From Pseudomonadales bacterium (GTDB lineage: Bacteria; Pseudomonadota; Gammaproteobacteria; Pseudomonadales; DC-out160), in the NCBI GenBank assembly GCA_019090455.1, contig JAHRWA010000065.1, positions 22,352 to 86,351 of the forward strand: DNA of 64,000 nucleotides, in the 5' to 3' direction. Below, in pieces: positions 1 through 8,890 of the stretch. How positions within the stretch are numbered: the first letter of the stretch is position 1; each line of letters begins with the position of its first letter. The notes under the pieces were generated by a model. The model was not told the DNA's origin and did no database searches. It worked only from the letters and a program-made list of their open reading frames with translations. A program made the translations under genes and the position numbers.

Positions 1-1
1 C

Positions 2-139
2 ATCGCGAAGGATAGCGACTGTGAAAAATTTATTATAATGGTTAAGGAAGATATCACGCGTTTGCATGAAGGGGTTTTGGTGAGATATCGATTAAAGGTT
101 TCTGAATACAACGAGTGGAGAAAATTACTTTGTGTGTGA
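2..139 (+). CDS. C-terminal end of an unidentified protein (partial)
   Basis: An open frame enters from the left edge and ends at a TGA at 137-139. The 45 visible residues are mixed charged and hydrophobic (for example KEDITRLHEG and VRYRLKVSEYNEW) and fit the tail of a soluble protein. No family can be named from this fragment. The start lies outside the window. Confidence 0.45.
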   Translation: MAKDSDCEKFIIMVKEDITRLHEGVLVRYRLKVSEYNEWRKLLCV

Positions 140-212
140 TTGACCCTTAAGGGCCAATAAGCAATCCGGCACTTGCATTGCTTATTGACGATTATTCAAA
201 TAGTGATAGGTC

Positions 213-818
213 TTAACCCAAGCCTTCCGCTTTTAGTGTTGCTTGTACGCTGGGTCTGCTCATTACTTTCCCCATATAAGATGCCACTTTGGGCCAAGGT
301 GAGAGGTCCATCTGCAAGAATGATGTCCAACCCAAAACGGTGGTTAGGTAAGCGTCGGCAATGGTGAACTGATCTCCCGTTAAATATTGACGATTAGCCA
401 GGTGTTTGTCGACATAGGTAAAACGCTTGCCTAGTAATTCGAGTGTGGCCGCTTTAATTTCATCGTTGCTAGCAGGATTAAACATAGGGCTGAAATTTTT
501 ATGCAGTTCTGCAGAAACGAAATTCATGATTTCAAGCACTCGATAACGCGAGGCATCGCCGACGGGGGGAAGCAGTTTTTTGTCGGGGTTATTGTCAGCG
601 ATATATTGCAATAAAACACTGACCTCAGTTAGGTTTTCCCCATTGTCGAGCTGAAGGGCTGGCACATATCCATTGGCATTGACTTCAAGGTAATTAGATC
701 CAGATTCGGTTTTTTTTGTGGCGAGGTCGACTTTTTCCAACTCATATTGAAGACCGACTTCGTTTAGAGCAATGTGAACTGCCATTGAACAAGCGCCTGG
801 GGCGTAATAAAGTTTCAT
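213..818 (-). CDS. gstA: Beta-class glutathione S-transferase
   Basis: This 201-residue cytoplasmic protein has the size and layout of a bacterial beta-class glutathione S-transferase, which conjugates or thiol-transfers glutathione to electrophiles. The N-terminal thioredoxin-like domain starts MKLYYAPGACS and carries Cys10, the residue typical of the beta class. The GSH-contacting VPAL segment follows near residue 52, and the helical C-terminal domain contains LTGDQFTIADAYL, the family N-capping motif. It reads like E. coli GstA through its whole length. It stands alone, with a 13-bp tandem repeat just upstream. Substrate unknown; family assignment is firm. Confidence 0.9.
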   Translation of the reverse strand: MKLYYAPGACSMAVHIALNEVGLQYELEKVDLATKKTESGSNYLEVNANGYVPALQLDNGENLTEVSVLLQYIADNNPDKKLLPPVGDASRYRVLEIMNFVSAELHKNFSPMFNPASNDEIKAATLELLGKRFTYVDKHLANRQYLTGDQFTIADAYLTTVLGWTSFLQMDLSPWPKVASYMGKVMSRPSVQATLKAEGLG

Positions 819-887
819 GGAGTGAGTTCCTTTGTGATATTGAATTGATCGGATTAAGTTTGATATGTTGGCTTTCAGCTAGGAAAT

Positions 888-926
888 TGGTTTGAAGCAC
901 TGGCTTGAAGCACTGGCTTGAAGCTT
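888..926. repeat. 13-bp tandem repeat, three copies
   Basis: Three adjacent 13-bp units (consensus tggcttgaagcac) lie at 888-900, 901-913 and 914-926, with one or two changes between copies. They sit between the divergently placed 5' end of the GST gene and the 3' end of the LLM oxidoreductase gene. One of a series of short edge-of-gene duplications in this window. Confidence 0.8.
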
Positions 927-1023
927 TGGCAAGTAAACAACACTTAGCCTTACGCTGCAAAGTTTTCTAACCGCATTTAGCACAAGAAAATGATTAATCA
1001 TATTTATAGAAAACGTCGTGCTT

Positions 1024-2028
1024 CTAAGCTCGGAGTGTAGTCATAATGCGAGACAGTTGTTCATCATCCTTCGACAGAAAATTAGATGAAGTTCTATCGG
1101 TAAAGTCGCCGTAACGTTGTTTGAACGCAATGGCCACTGCTTCAGGTTCGCCAACGACTGCAAACGCTTCTAAAATTTCATCAGTAATCAGCGCGCCCAT
1201 CTGATCCCACTTACCTTCTTTCGACATTCGGTTTAGTTCAGGTTGGAGTTCGCCCCAGCCGTGTATGGCGAGTACCCGTTGATAAGCGGGTGTTGAGCCG
1301 TAGAAAGCAAGTTGTTTGCAGGTGGCCTTTTTATTCTTCACAAACTCCTCTTCTGATCGGCCCGTTACCACAAAGGCAGGATACGATATTTGAAAGTCTT
1401 TTCGGCTGCGACCACTCTTGGCTAGGCCAGATTCGATAGCGGGTAGGGATACTTCACGAATGTATTTCTCGGTGGTGAAGGCATGTAAAATGACGCCATC
1501 GGCTACCTCACCCGCGACTTCTGTCATTAGGGGGCCGACGCCGGCGAGTAGGACTTTAGGTGCGCCATATTCGGTATCTTGTGGGGTAAACATAGGTGTC
1601 ATTAGGCTATGGGTATAAAAGTCGCCTCGAAAATCAAGTGGCTCACCTTCGTACCAACAGGCCCAAATCGCCCTCATTGCTAGAATCAATTCCCGCATTC
1701 TTTTAGCGGGTGATGACCAAGGCATACTAAATCGTTTGGTGATGTGAGGTTGTATCTGAGAACCCAAGCCCATGACAAAGCGGCCCTTGGAAAAACTATT
1801 CAGATCATGAGCAATGTTGGCGAGTAACATAGGCGTTCTGGAGAAAGCCACGGCAATGGATGTCATCAGCTCGATACGTTCGCTGTTTTGTGCCGCTAGT
1901 AATAGGGGGAAAAAAGGGTCGTGACTGGTTTCAACGGAGGTTGCTCCGTCATATCCTGCTGCTTCCAGTTTTTGCACGCTTCCAGGGACAGCATTTAAAT
2001 TGGTACTCAGGCCTCTATCTATTTTCAT
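1024..2028 (-). CDS. LLM-class flavin/F420-dependent oxidoreductase (TIGR03617-like)
   Basis: The 334-residue protein is a luciferase-like monooxygenase-fold (TIM barrel) oxidoreductase. Visible family features are the N-terminal KLEAAGYDGATSVETSHDPF stretch, the IELMTSIAVAFSRTP strand, LNSFSKGRFVMGLGSQ in the cofactor-binding region near residues 75-95, and the GAPKVLLAGVGPLMTEVAGEV segment. It resembles the group first catalogued as F420-dependent enzymes in mycobacteria, but whether this host uses F420 or FMN cannot be told here. The start ATG at 2028 is preceded by an AGAATC-type weak Shine-Dalgarno. It is divergent from the peroxiredoxin gene, with a perfect hairpin between them. Family confident, substrate unknown. 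Confidence 0.85.
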   Translation of the reverse strand: MKIDRGLSTNLNAVPGSVQKLEAAGYDGATSVETSHDPFFPLLLAAQNSERIELMTSIAVAFSRTPMLLANIAHDLNSFSKGRFVMGLGSQIQPHITKRFSMPWSSPAKRMRELILAMRAIWACWYEGEPLDFRGDFYTHSLMTPMFTPQDTEYGAPKVLLAGVGPLMTEVAGEVADGVILHAFTTEKYIREVSLPAIESGLAKSGRSRKDFQISYPAFVVTGRSEEEFVKNKKATCKQLAFYGSTPAYQRVLAIHGWGELQPELNRMSKEGKWDQMGALITDEILEAFAVVGEPEAVAIAFKQRYGDFTDRTSSNFLSKDDEQLSRIMTTLRA

Positions 2029-2142
2029 ATTGATTCTCCGTTAATCCAAGCTGCTTTTATTGTTGATGATTGTAGTGGTGATTTTGTTGGTGTTACATAA
2101 TCTGCGATTGCGAGGACTTGCGCAACTCCGTTGGTTTCCTGA

Positions 2143-2187
2143 TCGCCTTTATTCGCTGAGTAACAATTACTCAGCGAATAAAGGCGA
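2143..2187. promoter_or_regulatory. Perfect 21-bp inverted repeat with 3-nt loop in a divergent intergenic region
   Basis: Arms at 2143-2163 and 2167-2187 are exact reverse complements around a CAA loop. The element lies between the divergent LLM oxidoreductase (start 2028) and peroxiredoxin (start 2306) genes. Neither side has a T-run, so it is not a standard intrinsic terminator. Its role (leader structure, protein-binding site or mobile-element relic) is open. Confidence 0.75.
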
Positions 2188-2305
2188 AAATAACCTGTAA
2201 TCGTATTTAACGATTTATAAGATCAAAATAACTCGTTAGAGCGATTACTGATGCCACGCTATGATAAGGCTTAATTTATAAATCAGAGAGAAAGGGGAAA
2301 CAAGC

Positions 2306-2848
2306 ATGTCAGGATCAAAAATGGCGAACTCAAAAGTACCATCCGTTGTCTTTAAAACCCGTGTACGAATAGAAAATTCCACAGAAGAAAATCCATTTCG
2401 CTGGCAGGATGTCACTAGCGATGAATTGTTCTCCAATAAGCGTATTGCGCTTTTCTCACTACCTGGTGCGTTTACGCCCACTTGTAGTAGTACCCATTTA
2501 CCCGGATTTGAAGAGAAGTATGATCAACTCAAGGGACTGGGCATTGATGAGGTCTACTGCGTGAGCGTTAACGATGCATTTTCGATGTTTCAATGGGCCA
2601 AAGGCCTCAACGTCGAAAAGGTAAAAATGTTGCCCGATGGCAACGCTGATTTCACTCGTTTGATGGGCATGTTAGTAAAGAAAGAAAACTTAGGATTTGG
2701 CGAGCGATCTTGGCGGTATTCTATGGTGGTGAATAATGGCGTGATTGAGACTCTGTTTGAAGAGCCCGGTTTATCCGATAATTGTGAAGAAGACCCTTTT
2801 ACTTGCAGTGATGTGGGTACCCTGTTGAATTACTTAACCGCGAAGTGA
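2306..2848 (+). CDS. Peroxiredoxin (Prx5-like, AhpC/TSA/redoxin family)
   Basis: This 180-residue cytoplasmic thiol peroxidase reduces hydrogen peroxide and organic hydroperoxides. The peroxidatic cysteine is Cys60 in PGAFTPTCSSTHLPGF, the Prx5-type active-site loop, and the SVNDAFSMFQWAK segment near residue 90 is also diagnostic. Extra cysteines at VYCVSV and in DNCEEDPFTC could act as resolving residues. There is no fused glutaredoxin domain, unlike the hybrid Prx5 enzymes. The ATG at 2306 follows a GAGAGAAAGGGG purine tract. The last 19 bp overlap tail-to-tail with oxyR, which suggests a functional pairing in peroxide defence. Confidence 0.9.
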   Translation: MSGSKMANSKVPSVVFKTRVRIENSTEENPFRWQDVTSDELFSNKRIALFSLPGAFTPTCSSTHLPGFEEKYDQLKGLGIDEVYCVSVNDAFSMFQWAKGLNVEKVKMLPDGNADFTRLMGMLVKKENLGFGERSWRYSMVVNNGVIETLFEEPGLSDNCEEDPFTCSDVGTLLNYLTAK

Positions 2849-3732
2849 AGCTCTTTAATAAAAGCGCTTAATAATTGGAGGTCATTCTGCTTGCTGGAAT
2901 CAGGTCGCCAAATCATCCCTATGGTACGTTTGACATCACCGTCTGAAAAGCCGCGAGCTATGACGCCGGTATGCTTTAATATCCCCGAAGTGAGCGCCAT
3001 TTCGGGGATTAAGGTAATGCCAATGTCATTCGCGACCATTTGTACCAAGGTGGGTAGACTGGTGCCCTGATAGGGAATACCAAAGCTGGCACCGCTGAGT
3101 TTGCAGGCGTCTAGTGCATGCTGACGCAAGCAGTGACCTTCCTCCAGCAACAGGATTGATTCGTTTTGCAGGTGTTTTGTTTTTAACTGTTTAATGTTGC
3201 TCTTTGGGTGGTTGGGTAAACAGGCCATACTGAAGGGCTCATCATACAAAGGCTCTATATGAAACCCTTGTAGAGGATAGGGCAGGGCCAGTATTGCTGT
3301 ATCTATTCTCCCCGTCCGAAGTGATTCTAGCAGGGGCAGTGTTTGCTCTTCTCGTAGAAAGACTTTCAGTGTCGGGTGTTTTTTTCTGAGCTTAGCCAGT
3401 ATTTTTGGTAATAAGTACGGACCGATAGTGGGGATGGCACCAATGGTTATCTTGCCGGATAGCGGTGCGTCTTTCTCTGCGGCAAAATCTATCAAATTAT
3501 CGACTTTATTGAGAATCTCTGTCGCCTGCTCTATTAGATCGCAGCCTTTGTCAGTGACCATCACATGTTTCTTAGTGCGTTCAAAAATCGCGACACCGAG
3601 AAAGTCTTCTAAGTCCTGCACACTAGCACTGAGCGTGGATTGGGTGACGTAACACGATTCCGCTGCTCGACCAAAATGCAAGTGCTTCGCGACGGCGCAA
3701 ATATATCTTAACTGTTTCAGTGATAGGCTCAT
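2830..3732 (-). CDS. oxyR: Hydrogen peroxide-sensing LysR-type regulator OxyR
   Basis: A 300-residue LysR-family transcription factor. The winged helix-turn-helix occupies roughly residues 1-62 (SLKQLRYICAVAKHLHFGRAAE, then TQSTLSASVQDLED). The effector domain has the OxyR redox pair: Cys201 in EEGHCLRQHALDAC and Cys210, nine residues apart as in the E. coli C199/C208 disulphide switch. The context agrees, since its 3' end overlaps a convergent peroxiredoxin gene by 19 bp. It is expected to activate peroxide-defence genes when oxidised. The start ATG at 3732 begins MSLSLKQL, the standard OxyR N-terminus. Confidence 0.95.
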   Translation of the reverse strand: MSLSLKQLRYICAVAKHLHFGRAAESCYVTQSTLSASVQDLEDFLGVAIFERTKKHVMVTDKGCDLIEQATEILNKVDNLIDFAAEKDAPLSGKITIGAIPTIGPYLLPKILAKLRKKHPTLKVFLREEQTLPLLESLRTGRIDTAILALPYPLQGFHIEPLYDEPFSMACLPNHPKSNIKQLKTKHLQNESILLLEEGHCLRQHALDACKLSGASFGIPYQGTSLPTLVQMVANDIGITLIPEMALTSGILKHTGVIARGFSDGDVKRTIGMIWRPDSSKQNDLQLLSAFIKELHFAVK

Positions 3733-3762
3733 GCTGTTTTTTCTATAGATTTAAGAGTTTTT

Positions 3763-3804
3763 TGATAGGCTCAAGGCTGTTATTGAAAGGCTCAAGGCTA
3801 TTGG
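3763..3804. repeat. 21-bp imperfect tandem duplication at the rhodanese stop codon
   Basis: Units at 3763-3783 and 3784-3804 differ at three or four positions (tgataggctcaaggctg... versus tgaaaggctcaaggcta...). A third, more diverged copy overlaps the oxyR start at 3721-3741. The second unit includes the stop codon of the rhodanese gene. Confidence 0.75.
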
Positions 3805-4178
3805 TTGAGCGGGTGTCCACTTTTGTGCAGATTCTTCAATCCCCCTTCGTTGATCACATTGGAGTAGCCGAGGGCTACAAGCTTATTTTTGGCAATTTCT
3901 GCTCTACCACCCACAGCACAATAGAGATGGATATTGGTGTCTTTAGTGAGCGCCAGCGACTGAATTCGGTCAGTAATCTGTGAGTGGGGGATGTTGACGG
4001 CATTTTTCAAATGGGAAGCGTTAAATTCCCGCTCACTTCGAACGTCAATCCAGATATTTGCTGTTGGATCGGCACTGTAGCTGGTGGTGATGATGCCAAA
4101 ATTGAGGCAAAGGGTGAGTAATAGAAGGGATAAGTATTTGAAGGGTATTATCATAATAACTCTGGGTTTCATTGACAT
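3798..4178 (-). CDS. Exported single-domain rhodanese (PspE-like)
   Basis: The 126-residue product starts with a signal peptide (hydrophobic YLSLLLLTLCLNFGII, cleavage expected after TTSYSA near residue 36), so the mature protein is periplasmic. The rhodanese fold is marked by IWIDVRSEREFNASHLKNA and the active-site loop with Cys87 in LYCAVGGRA, which resembles the PspE/GlpE type single-domain sulfurtransferases that move sulfane sulfur to cyanide or thiols. Its physiological acceptor is unknown. It is on the same strand as oxyR, 65 bp upstream of it, and could share a transcript. Confidence 0.88.
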   Translation of the reverse strand: MSMKPRVIMIIPFKYLSLLLLTLCLNFGIITTSYSADPTANIWIDVRSEREFNASHLKNAVNIPHSQITDRIQSLALTKDTNIHLYCAVGGRAEIAKNKLVALGYSNVINEGGLKNLHKSGHPLNQ

Positions 4179-4296
4179 TGAGGTTGTACGCTAAGTGTAG
4201 AATAGTCGATTCCGAATACCAATATCAATCATCGTTTGATGCTCATATCAATGTACTATAAGCTCTGTTTCCCTGAATAATTGAAGTGAAAAAAAC

Positions 4297-6120
4297 GTGT
4301 CTCATTCCCAGAATCCACATGAAGTCCTTAAGCACGTTTTTGGTTATGATGAATTCCGCGACCAGCAACTTGATATCATTAGTGATTTAATTGACGGTCG
4401 TGATGCCATGGTGTTGATGCCCACTGGTGGCGGTAAGTCTCTTTGTTATCAAATTCCTTCCCTGATTCGCCCTGGAACGGGTGTAGTTATTTCCCCGCTA
4501 ATTGCATTAATGCAAGATCAAGTGAATACCTTAATTGAGCAAGGGGTGAATGCGGCATTTCTCAATTCTTCCCTTACCCGAGTAGAGCAGCGGGATATTG
4601 AGTTACAGTTCCTACAGGGCAATCTGGATATCCTCTATGTCGCACCTGAACGACTGATGACGGATAGTACTTTAGCGTTGTTTCGCCAATCTCAAATCGC
4701 TTTGTTTGCGATTGATGAGGCGCACTGTGTGTCTCAGTGGGGGCATGATTTTAGGGCGGATTATTTACGTCTGGCTATCTTGGCTGAAGAGTTTCCACAG
4801 GTGCCTCGTATTGCGTTGACGGCCACGGCGGATCGTCGAACGCGGAATGAGATTTCTGAGCGGCTGACGTTGCAACAAGCACAGCACTATATCACCAGTT
4901 TTGATCGGCCTAATATTCGATATCAAATTCGCGAAAAAGAAAATTCCAAAAACCGCTTACTCCAGTTTATTCAGAAGGATCACGAGGGGGATGCGGGTAT
5001 TGTGTATTGCCTATCTCGAAATAAGGTAAATGAGCTCGCGCAATGGCTGAAAGAAAAGGGGATTGATGCGCTGCCTTATCATGCGGGATTGACCCAGGGG
5101 GTGAGAGCGTCGAATCAGTCTCGATTTCTGAAAGAGGATAGTGTTGTCATTGTGGCAACCATCGCTTTTGGAATGGGTATTGATAAGCCCGATGTGCGCT
5201 TTGTTGCGCATATGGATCTGCCGAAAAGTATGGAGGCATACTACCAAGAAACCGGACGAGCAGGGCGCGATGGTGAACCGGCAGATGCGTGGATGGTGTA
5301 TGGGTTGCAAGATGTTATTCAATTGCGAAAGATGATGGAGGGGTCTGCTGCCAATGAGACCTTTAAACGCGTTGAACAACAAAAGCTAGAAACCTTCTTA
5401 GGCTTTTGTGAAGCGACTACCTGCCGTCGACAGATTATATTGCGCTATTTTGAAGAAAAGGCAGAGCCCTGTGGTAATTGTGATAATTGCCAATCTCCTC
5501 CCATTACATGGGATGCGACAGAAGCGGCAAGAAAAGCCCTCTCCTGTGTTTATCGTACGGGGCAACGCTTTGGCGTCAGTCATGTTGTCGATGTGTTAAT
5601 GGGTAAGGCAACCGATAAAGTGACGCAGCATGGTCATCATGCGGTGAGTACCTTTGGTATTGGGCAAAATCTCGATCAAAATGTGTGGCGCTCCTTGTTT
5701 CGACAACTGGTTGCTATGGGGTATTTGAAGATAGACTTCGACCGTTTTGGCGTACTGGTGTTGGATGAAAAGTCGCGGGCGGTATTAAAAGGAGATGAGT
5801 CACTACATCTTCGGTTTGAAGAGAAAAAGAAAGCGGGCCGCAAGCAACAAGGCAATTTTAAGCAGCGGAAGGAAGCGATCTATGAAGGTGAAGATGAAAA
5901 ACTATGGCAAGCATTGCGGCGTTTAAGAAAGAATTTATCGGATGAAAATAATGTACCCCCTTACACAATATTCCACGATGCGACATTAATGGAAATGGTC
6001 GAGTTAAAACCCGTCAAACTTGACGAATTCTCCGACCTACATGGTGTGGGAGATAAGAAGTTAGATTCCTACGGTGATCAGTTTATTGAACTTATTTATT
6101 CACATGTCGTTGGCGAATAG
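4297..6120 (+). CDS. recQ: ATP-dependent DNA helicase RecQ
   Basis: The 607-residue protein matches full-length RecQ, a 3'-5' DNA helicase of recombination and replication-fork repair. Walker A is TGGGKSLCYQIP near residues 43-54, motif II is DEAHCVSQWGHDFR near 139, and motif VI is QETGRAGRDGEPA. The zinc-binding cysteines of the RecQ C-terminal domain are seen at GFCEATTCRRQ and PCGNCDNC (about 371-399). A C-terminal HRDC domain runs from about 525 (EKLWQALRRLRK, then DEFSDLHGVGDKKL). The start codon is GTG, giving MSHSQNPHEVL. All domains look intact. Confidence 0.97.
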   Translation: MSHSQNPHEVLKHVFGYDEFRDQQLDIISDLIDGRDAMVLMPTGGGKSLCYQIPSLIRPGTGVVISPLIALMQDQVNTLIEQGVNAAFLNSSLTRVEQRDIELQFLQGNLDILYVAPERLMTDSTLALFRQSQIALFAIDEAHCVSQWGHDFRADYLRLAILAEEFPQVPRIALTATADRRTRNEISERLTLQQAQHYITSFDRPNIRYQIREKENSKNRLLQFIQKDHEGDAGIVYCLSRNKVNELAQWLKEKGIDALPYHAGLTQGVRASNQSRFLKEDSVVIVATIAFGMGIDKPDVRFVAHMDLPKSMEAYYQETGRAGRDGEPADAWMVYGLQDVIQLRKMMEGSAANETFKRVEQQKLETFLGFCEATTCRRQIILRYFEEKAEPCGNCDNCQSPPITWDATEAARKALSCVYRTGQRFGVSHVVDVLMGKATDKVTQHGHHAVSTFGIGQNLDQNVWRSLFRQLVAMGYLKIDFDRFGVLVLDEKSRAVLKGDESLHLRFEEKKKAGRKQQGNFKQRKEAIYEGEDEKLWQALRRLRKNLSDENNVPPYTIFHDATLMEMVELKPVKLDEFSDLHGVGDKKLDSYGDQFIELIYSHVVGE

Positions 6121-6197
6121 AAGCAGATGAATAAATCCAAATTTAAACTGAGATGCAGCTGAATACAACCTGTCATTAAATTGAAGAGAGAACGGCG

Positions 6198-7112
6198 GTG
6201 AAATCAGAAATTACGTTAGATAAAACCTTGATGGACAAACTCAGTCATCTATTAGATGCAGTAGAACCTTTATTACCTCCAACCCCTGAAAAAATAGATT
6301 GGTCCACGACGATGGCGGTGAGCTGGGTGAGTGGTCCACAGCGCGGTAGTTTGCGCGCAGTGGAATTGGATACTCAGATTGCGCTAGAAGATGTGTTGGG
6401 TGTTGATACCCAAAAAAATAAAGTAGTTCAAAATACCCGTCAGTTTATTAAGGGGCTGCCTGCCAATAATGTGTTGCTGACCGGTTCTCGCGGAACGGGG
6501 AAAAGCTCGCTGATCAAAGCGTTGTTAAACGCGTTTAGTGATCAAGGGCTGCGAGTGATACAGGTGGATAAGCATGATTTACAAAATATGCCGCAAATTT
6601 TGGAGGTCATATCTGATCAGGCTTACAGGTATATTTTATTTTGCGATGACCTTTCGTTTAATGAGGATGACACTAACTATAAAGTGTTAAAGAGTATCTT
6701 AGATGGTGCTATGTACGCCTTGCCTGAGAATGTGGCTATCTACGCCACGTCTAACCGGCGACATCTAATGCCGGAGTATCAGCGGGATAATGAAGCATCG
6801 GCGTTGGCGAATAAGGAGATACATCATGGTGAAGTGGTGGAGGAGAAAATTTCTTTATCCGATCGCTTTGGTCTTTGGGTCTCATTCTATCCGATGAATC
6901 AGGCGCTCTATTTAGCGGTCGCAGAACATTGGGTGAATCGCTTAGGTGTGACAATGGAGCCGAAGGCTAAAATGTTGGTGAAGTGGAGTAAGGCGGCGCA
7001 GGCAGAATCTTTGAGGTGGGCTTTGGTAAGAGGCAATCGCAGCGGCCGATCGGCATACCAATTCGCAAGGCATTGGGTTGGGCAGGTAATCTTGGAGAAA
7101 AGTGGCTTATAG
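6198..7112 (+). CDS. DUF815 family P-loop ATPase
   Basis: The 304-residue protein belongs to the DUF815 group of AAA+-like ATPases. Walker A is TGSRGTGKSSL near residues 95-105, Walker B is ILFCDDLSF near 150, and a sensor-type segment IYATSNRRHLMPE follows near 182-194. Family members are widespread in bacteria but have no settled function. The GTG start is preceded by GAAGAGAGAACGG, and the gene follows recQ on the same strand after 77 bp, so the two may be co-transcribed. The family is clear; the role is not. Confidence 0.85.
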   Translation: MKSEITLDKTLMDKLSHLLDAVEPLLPPTPEKIDWSTTMAVSWVSGPQRGSLRAVELDTQIALEDVLGVDTQKNKVVQNTRQFIKGLPANNVLLTGSRGTGKSSLIKALLNAFSDQGLRVIQVDKHDLQNMPQILEVISDQAYRYILFCDDLSFNEDDTNYKVLKSILDGAMYALPENVAIYATSNRRHLMPEYQRDNEASALANKEIHHGEVVEEKISLSDRFGLWVSFYPMNQALYLAVAEHWVNRLGVTMEPKAKMLVKWSKAAQAESLRWALVRGNRSGRSAYQFARHWVGQVILEKSGL

Positions 7113-7335
7113 ATGTAATAGTGCCAATAGAGAAGGATTAGAATTAAAACGCTCATTTTTGAGTTAAGTGTTTGAGTAAAGTGTTGCATTTTTTCCTCGG
7201 AATTATTAATAATGATCCCGCGAATTAAAGTCTCGAATTGCAAAAATCAAATCAAGAACCGTGGTTGAGTGCCAATAAACAGTAGTTGACCGCCAATTCA
7301 AAGAAGACCATTAATAATAGACAGAGGATAATAAT

Positions 7336-8745
7336 ATGAGCGAATACAGTTTAGTGATAAACGGCGATACCGTTACCGGCGCTGCAAGTTATGATGTTAT
7401 CAATCCCGCGACAGAAGAGGTGCTTGCCCAGGCCCCTAATGCATCAGTTGAACAGTTGAATGAAGCGGTGCAAGCGGCGAAAGACGCTTTCCCCGCTTGG
7501 TCTAAAACAGAATGGGCCGAGCGACAGGCGATACTCAACAAGCTAGCCGGCATCGTCAATGCTAATATTCAAGAGCTGGCGCAGATATTAACCAAAGAAC
7601 AAGGCAAGCCTTTAGAGGTGGCCATGGGCGAAGTGGGCGGAGCCGGTGTATGGCTTAGTACTATTGCCTCATTTTCATTTCCAGAAGAAAGCGTGAAATC
7701 CATGATCGGTAACACTGCCGTTATTGAGCGACGACCGCTAGGTGTTGTTGGCGCTATCCTACCGTGGAACTTCCCTGTATTACTTGTCGTAATGAAAATT
7801 GCACCTGCGCTACTCACGGGTAATACCATCGTGATTAAGCCAGCACCTACAACGCCATTGGCTACTTTGAAATTGATCGCCTTATTTCAAGAAGTGTTAC
7901 CCGCTGGCGTATTAAACGTGATTAGTGGATTGGAGCACATTGGACCCGCAATGACTTCTCACCCGGATATCGATAAGATTTCATTCACCGGTTCTTCTCC
8001 CACTGGCAAGAGCATCATGGCTAGCAGTGCTGAAACTTTGAAGCGAGTGACTCTAGAGCTAGGGGGTAACGATGCCGCTATCGTATTACCAGACGCCGAT
8101 GTAGATAAAATTGCGGAAGGCATCTTCCAAACGGTATTCGGTAATAGCGGCCAGGTTTGTATTGCCATTAAGCGTCTCTATGTACACGAAAGTCTTGCTG
8201 ATGCGCTAACTGAAAAATTGGTTGCGTTGGCTAAGGCATCTACCGTTGGTAATGGCTTAGAGAAAGGCGTTCAATTCGGTCCTGTGCAAAATAAAATGCA
8301 GTTTGAAAAACTATCCGCCTTGTTAGACGGTATTCGTAACAGCAGCGCGAAAGTACATTGTGGTGGCGAAGTCAGTGATGAAAAAGGCTACTTCATTCCT
8401 CTGACCATTGTATCGGGTGCAACAGAAGATTCCGATATTGTTTCCAAGGAGCAGTTTGGACCGATTCTTCCCATACTCACCTACACAGACGTTGATGATG
8501 CGGTGAGTCGCGCCAACGCTTTGGATATGGGATTGGGTGGTTCTGTTTGGGGTGCTGATGTTCAAAAGGCCGCAGAAATTGCGCGTCAATTAGAAGTGGG
8601 TTCTGCGTGGGTTAACAGCCATCAAGATATCTCACCGGCTATCCCTTTTGGTGGAGCTAAGCAGTCCGGTATTGGTGTTGAAAACTCGGTACACGGTATG
8701 GAAGAATATACCCGTATACAGGTTATCAGTACTCCTGGTGCTTAA
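7336..8745 (+). CDS. NAD(P)-dependent aldehyde dehydrogenase
   Basis: A 469-residue enzyme of the aldehyde dehydrogenase superfamily that oxidises an aldehyde to the acid. The general base is Glu241 in TLELGGNDAA and the nucleophile is Cys275 in NSGQVCIAIKR; the Rossmann-type cofactor site is marked by GAILPWNFP and SFTGSSPTGK. It is slightly shorter than the common 490-residue type and resembles aldehyde dehydrogenases annotated for small aliphatic or betaine-type aldehydes; the substrate cannot be fixed. The ATG follows AGAGGATAATAAT. A strong hairpin terminator lies just downstream. Confidence 0.92.
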   Translation: MSEYSLVINGDTVTGAASYDVINPATEEVLAQAPNASVEQLNEAVQAAKDAFPAWSKTEWAERQAILNKLAGIVNANIQELAQILTKEQGKPLEVAMGEVGGAGVWLSTIASFSFPEESVKSMIGNTAVIERRPLGVVGAILPWNFPVLLVVMKIAPALLTGNTIVIKPAPTTPLATLKLIALFQEVLPAGVLNVISGLEHIGPAMTSHPDIDKISFTGSSPTGKSIMASSAETLKRVTLELGGNDAAIVLPDADVDKIAEGIFQTVFGNSGQVCIAIKRLYVHESLADALTEKLVALAKASTVGNGLEKGVQFGPVQNKMQFEKLSALLDGIRNSSAKVHCGGEVSDEKGYFIPLTIVSGATEDSDIVSKEQFGPILPILTYTDVDDAVSRANALDMGLGGSVWGADVQKAAEIARQLEVGSAWVNSHQDISPAIPFGGAKQSGIGVENSVHGMEEYTRIQVISTPGA

Positions 8746-8804
8746 TAGCGTCTTGTTTTAAGCCTCTATTTTTTAAGATAGATGTTTTAAAGACAAAGAG
8801 AAAT

Positions 8805-8840
8805 ACCCCTAGGATCATGAATTCTAGGGGTGTTTTTTTA
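8805..8840 (+). terminator. Intrinsic terminator after the aldehyde dehydrogenase
   Basis: An 8-bp GC-rich stem (ACCCCTAG at 8805-8812 paired with CTAGGGGT at 8824-8831) is followed by a run of seven T at 8833-8839. It lies between the + strand dehydrogenase and the - strand glpD; on the - strand it has no comparable T-run, so it mainly serves the dehydrogenase. Confidence 0.88.
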
Positions 8841-8890
8841 TGGCTTTGGCTTTTTATGATTTTGTTCTGGTTCTGGTCTGAATAGAAAAG

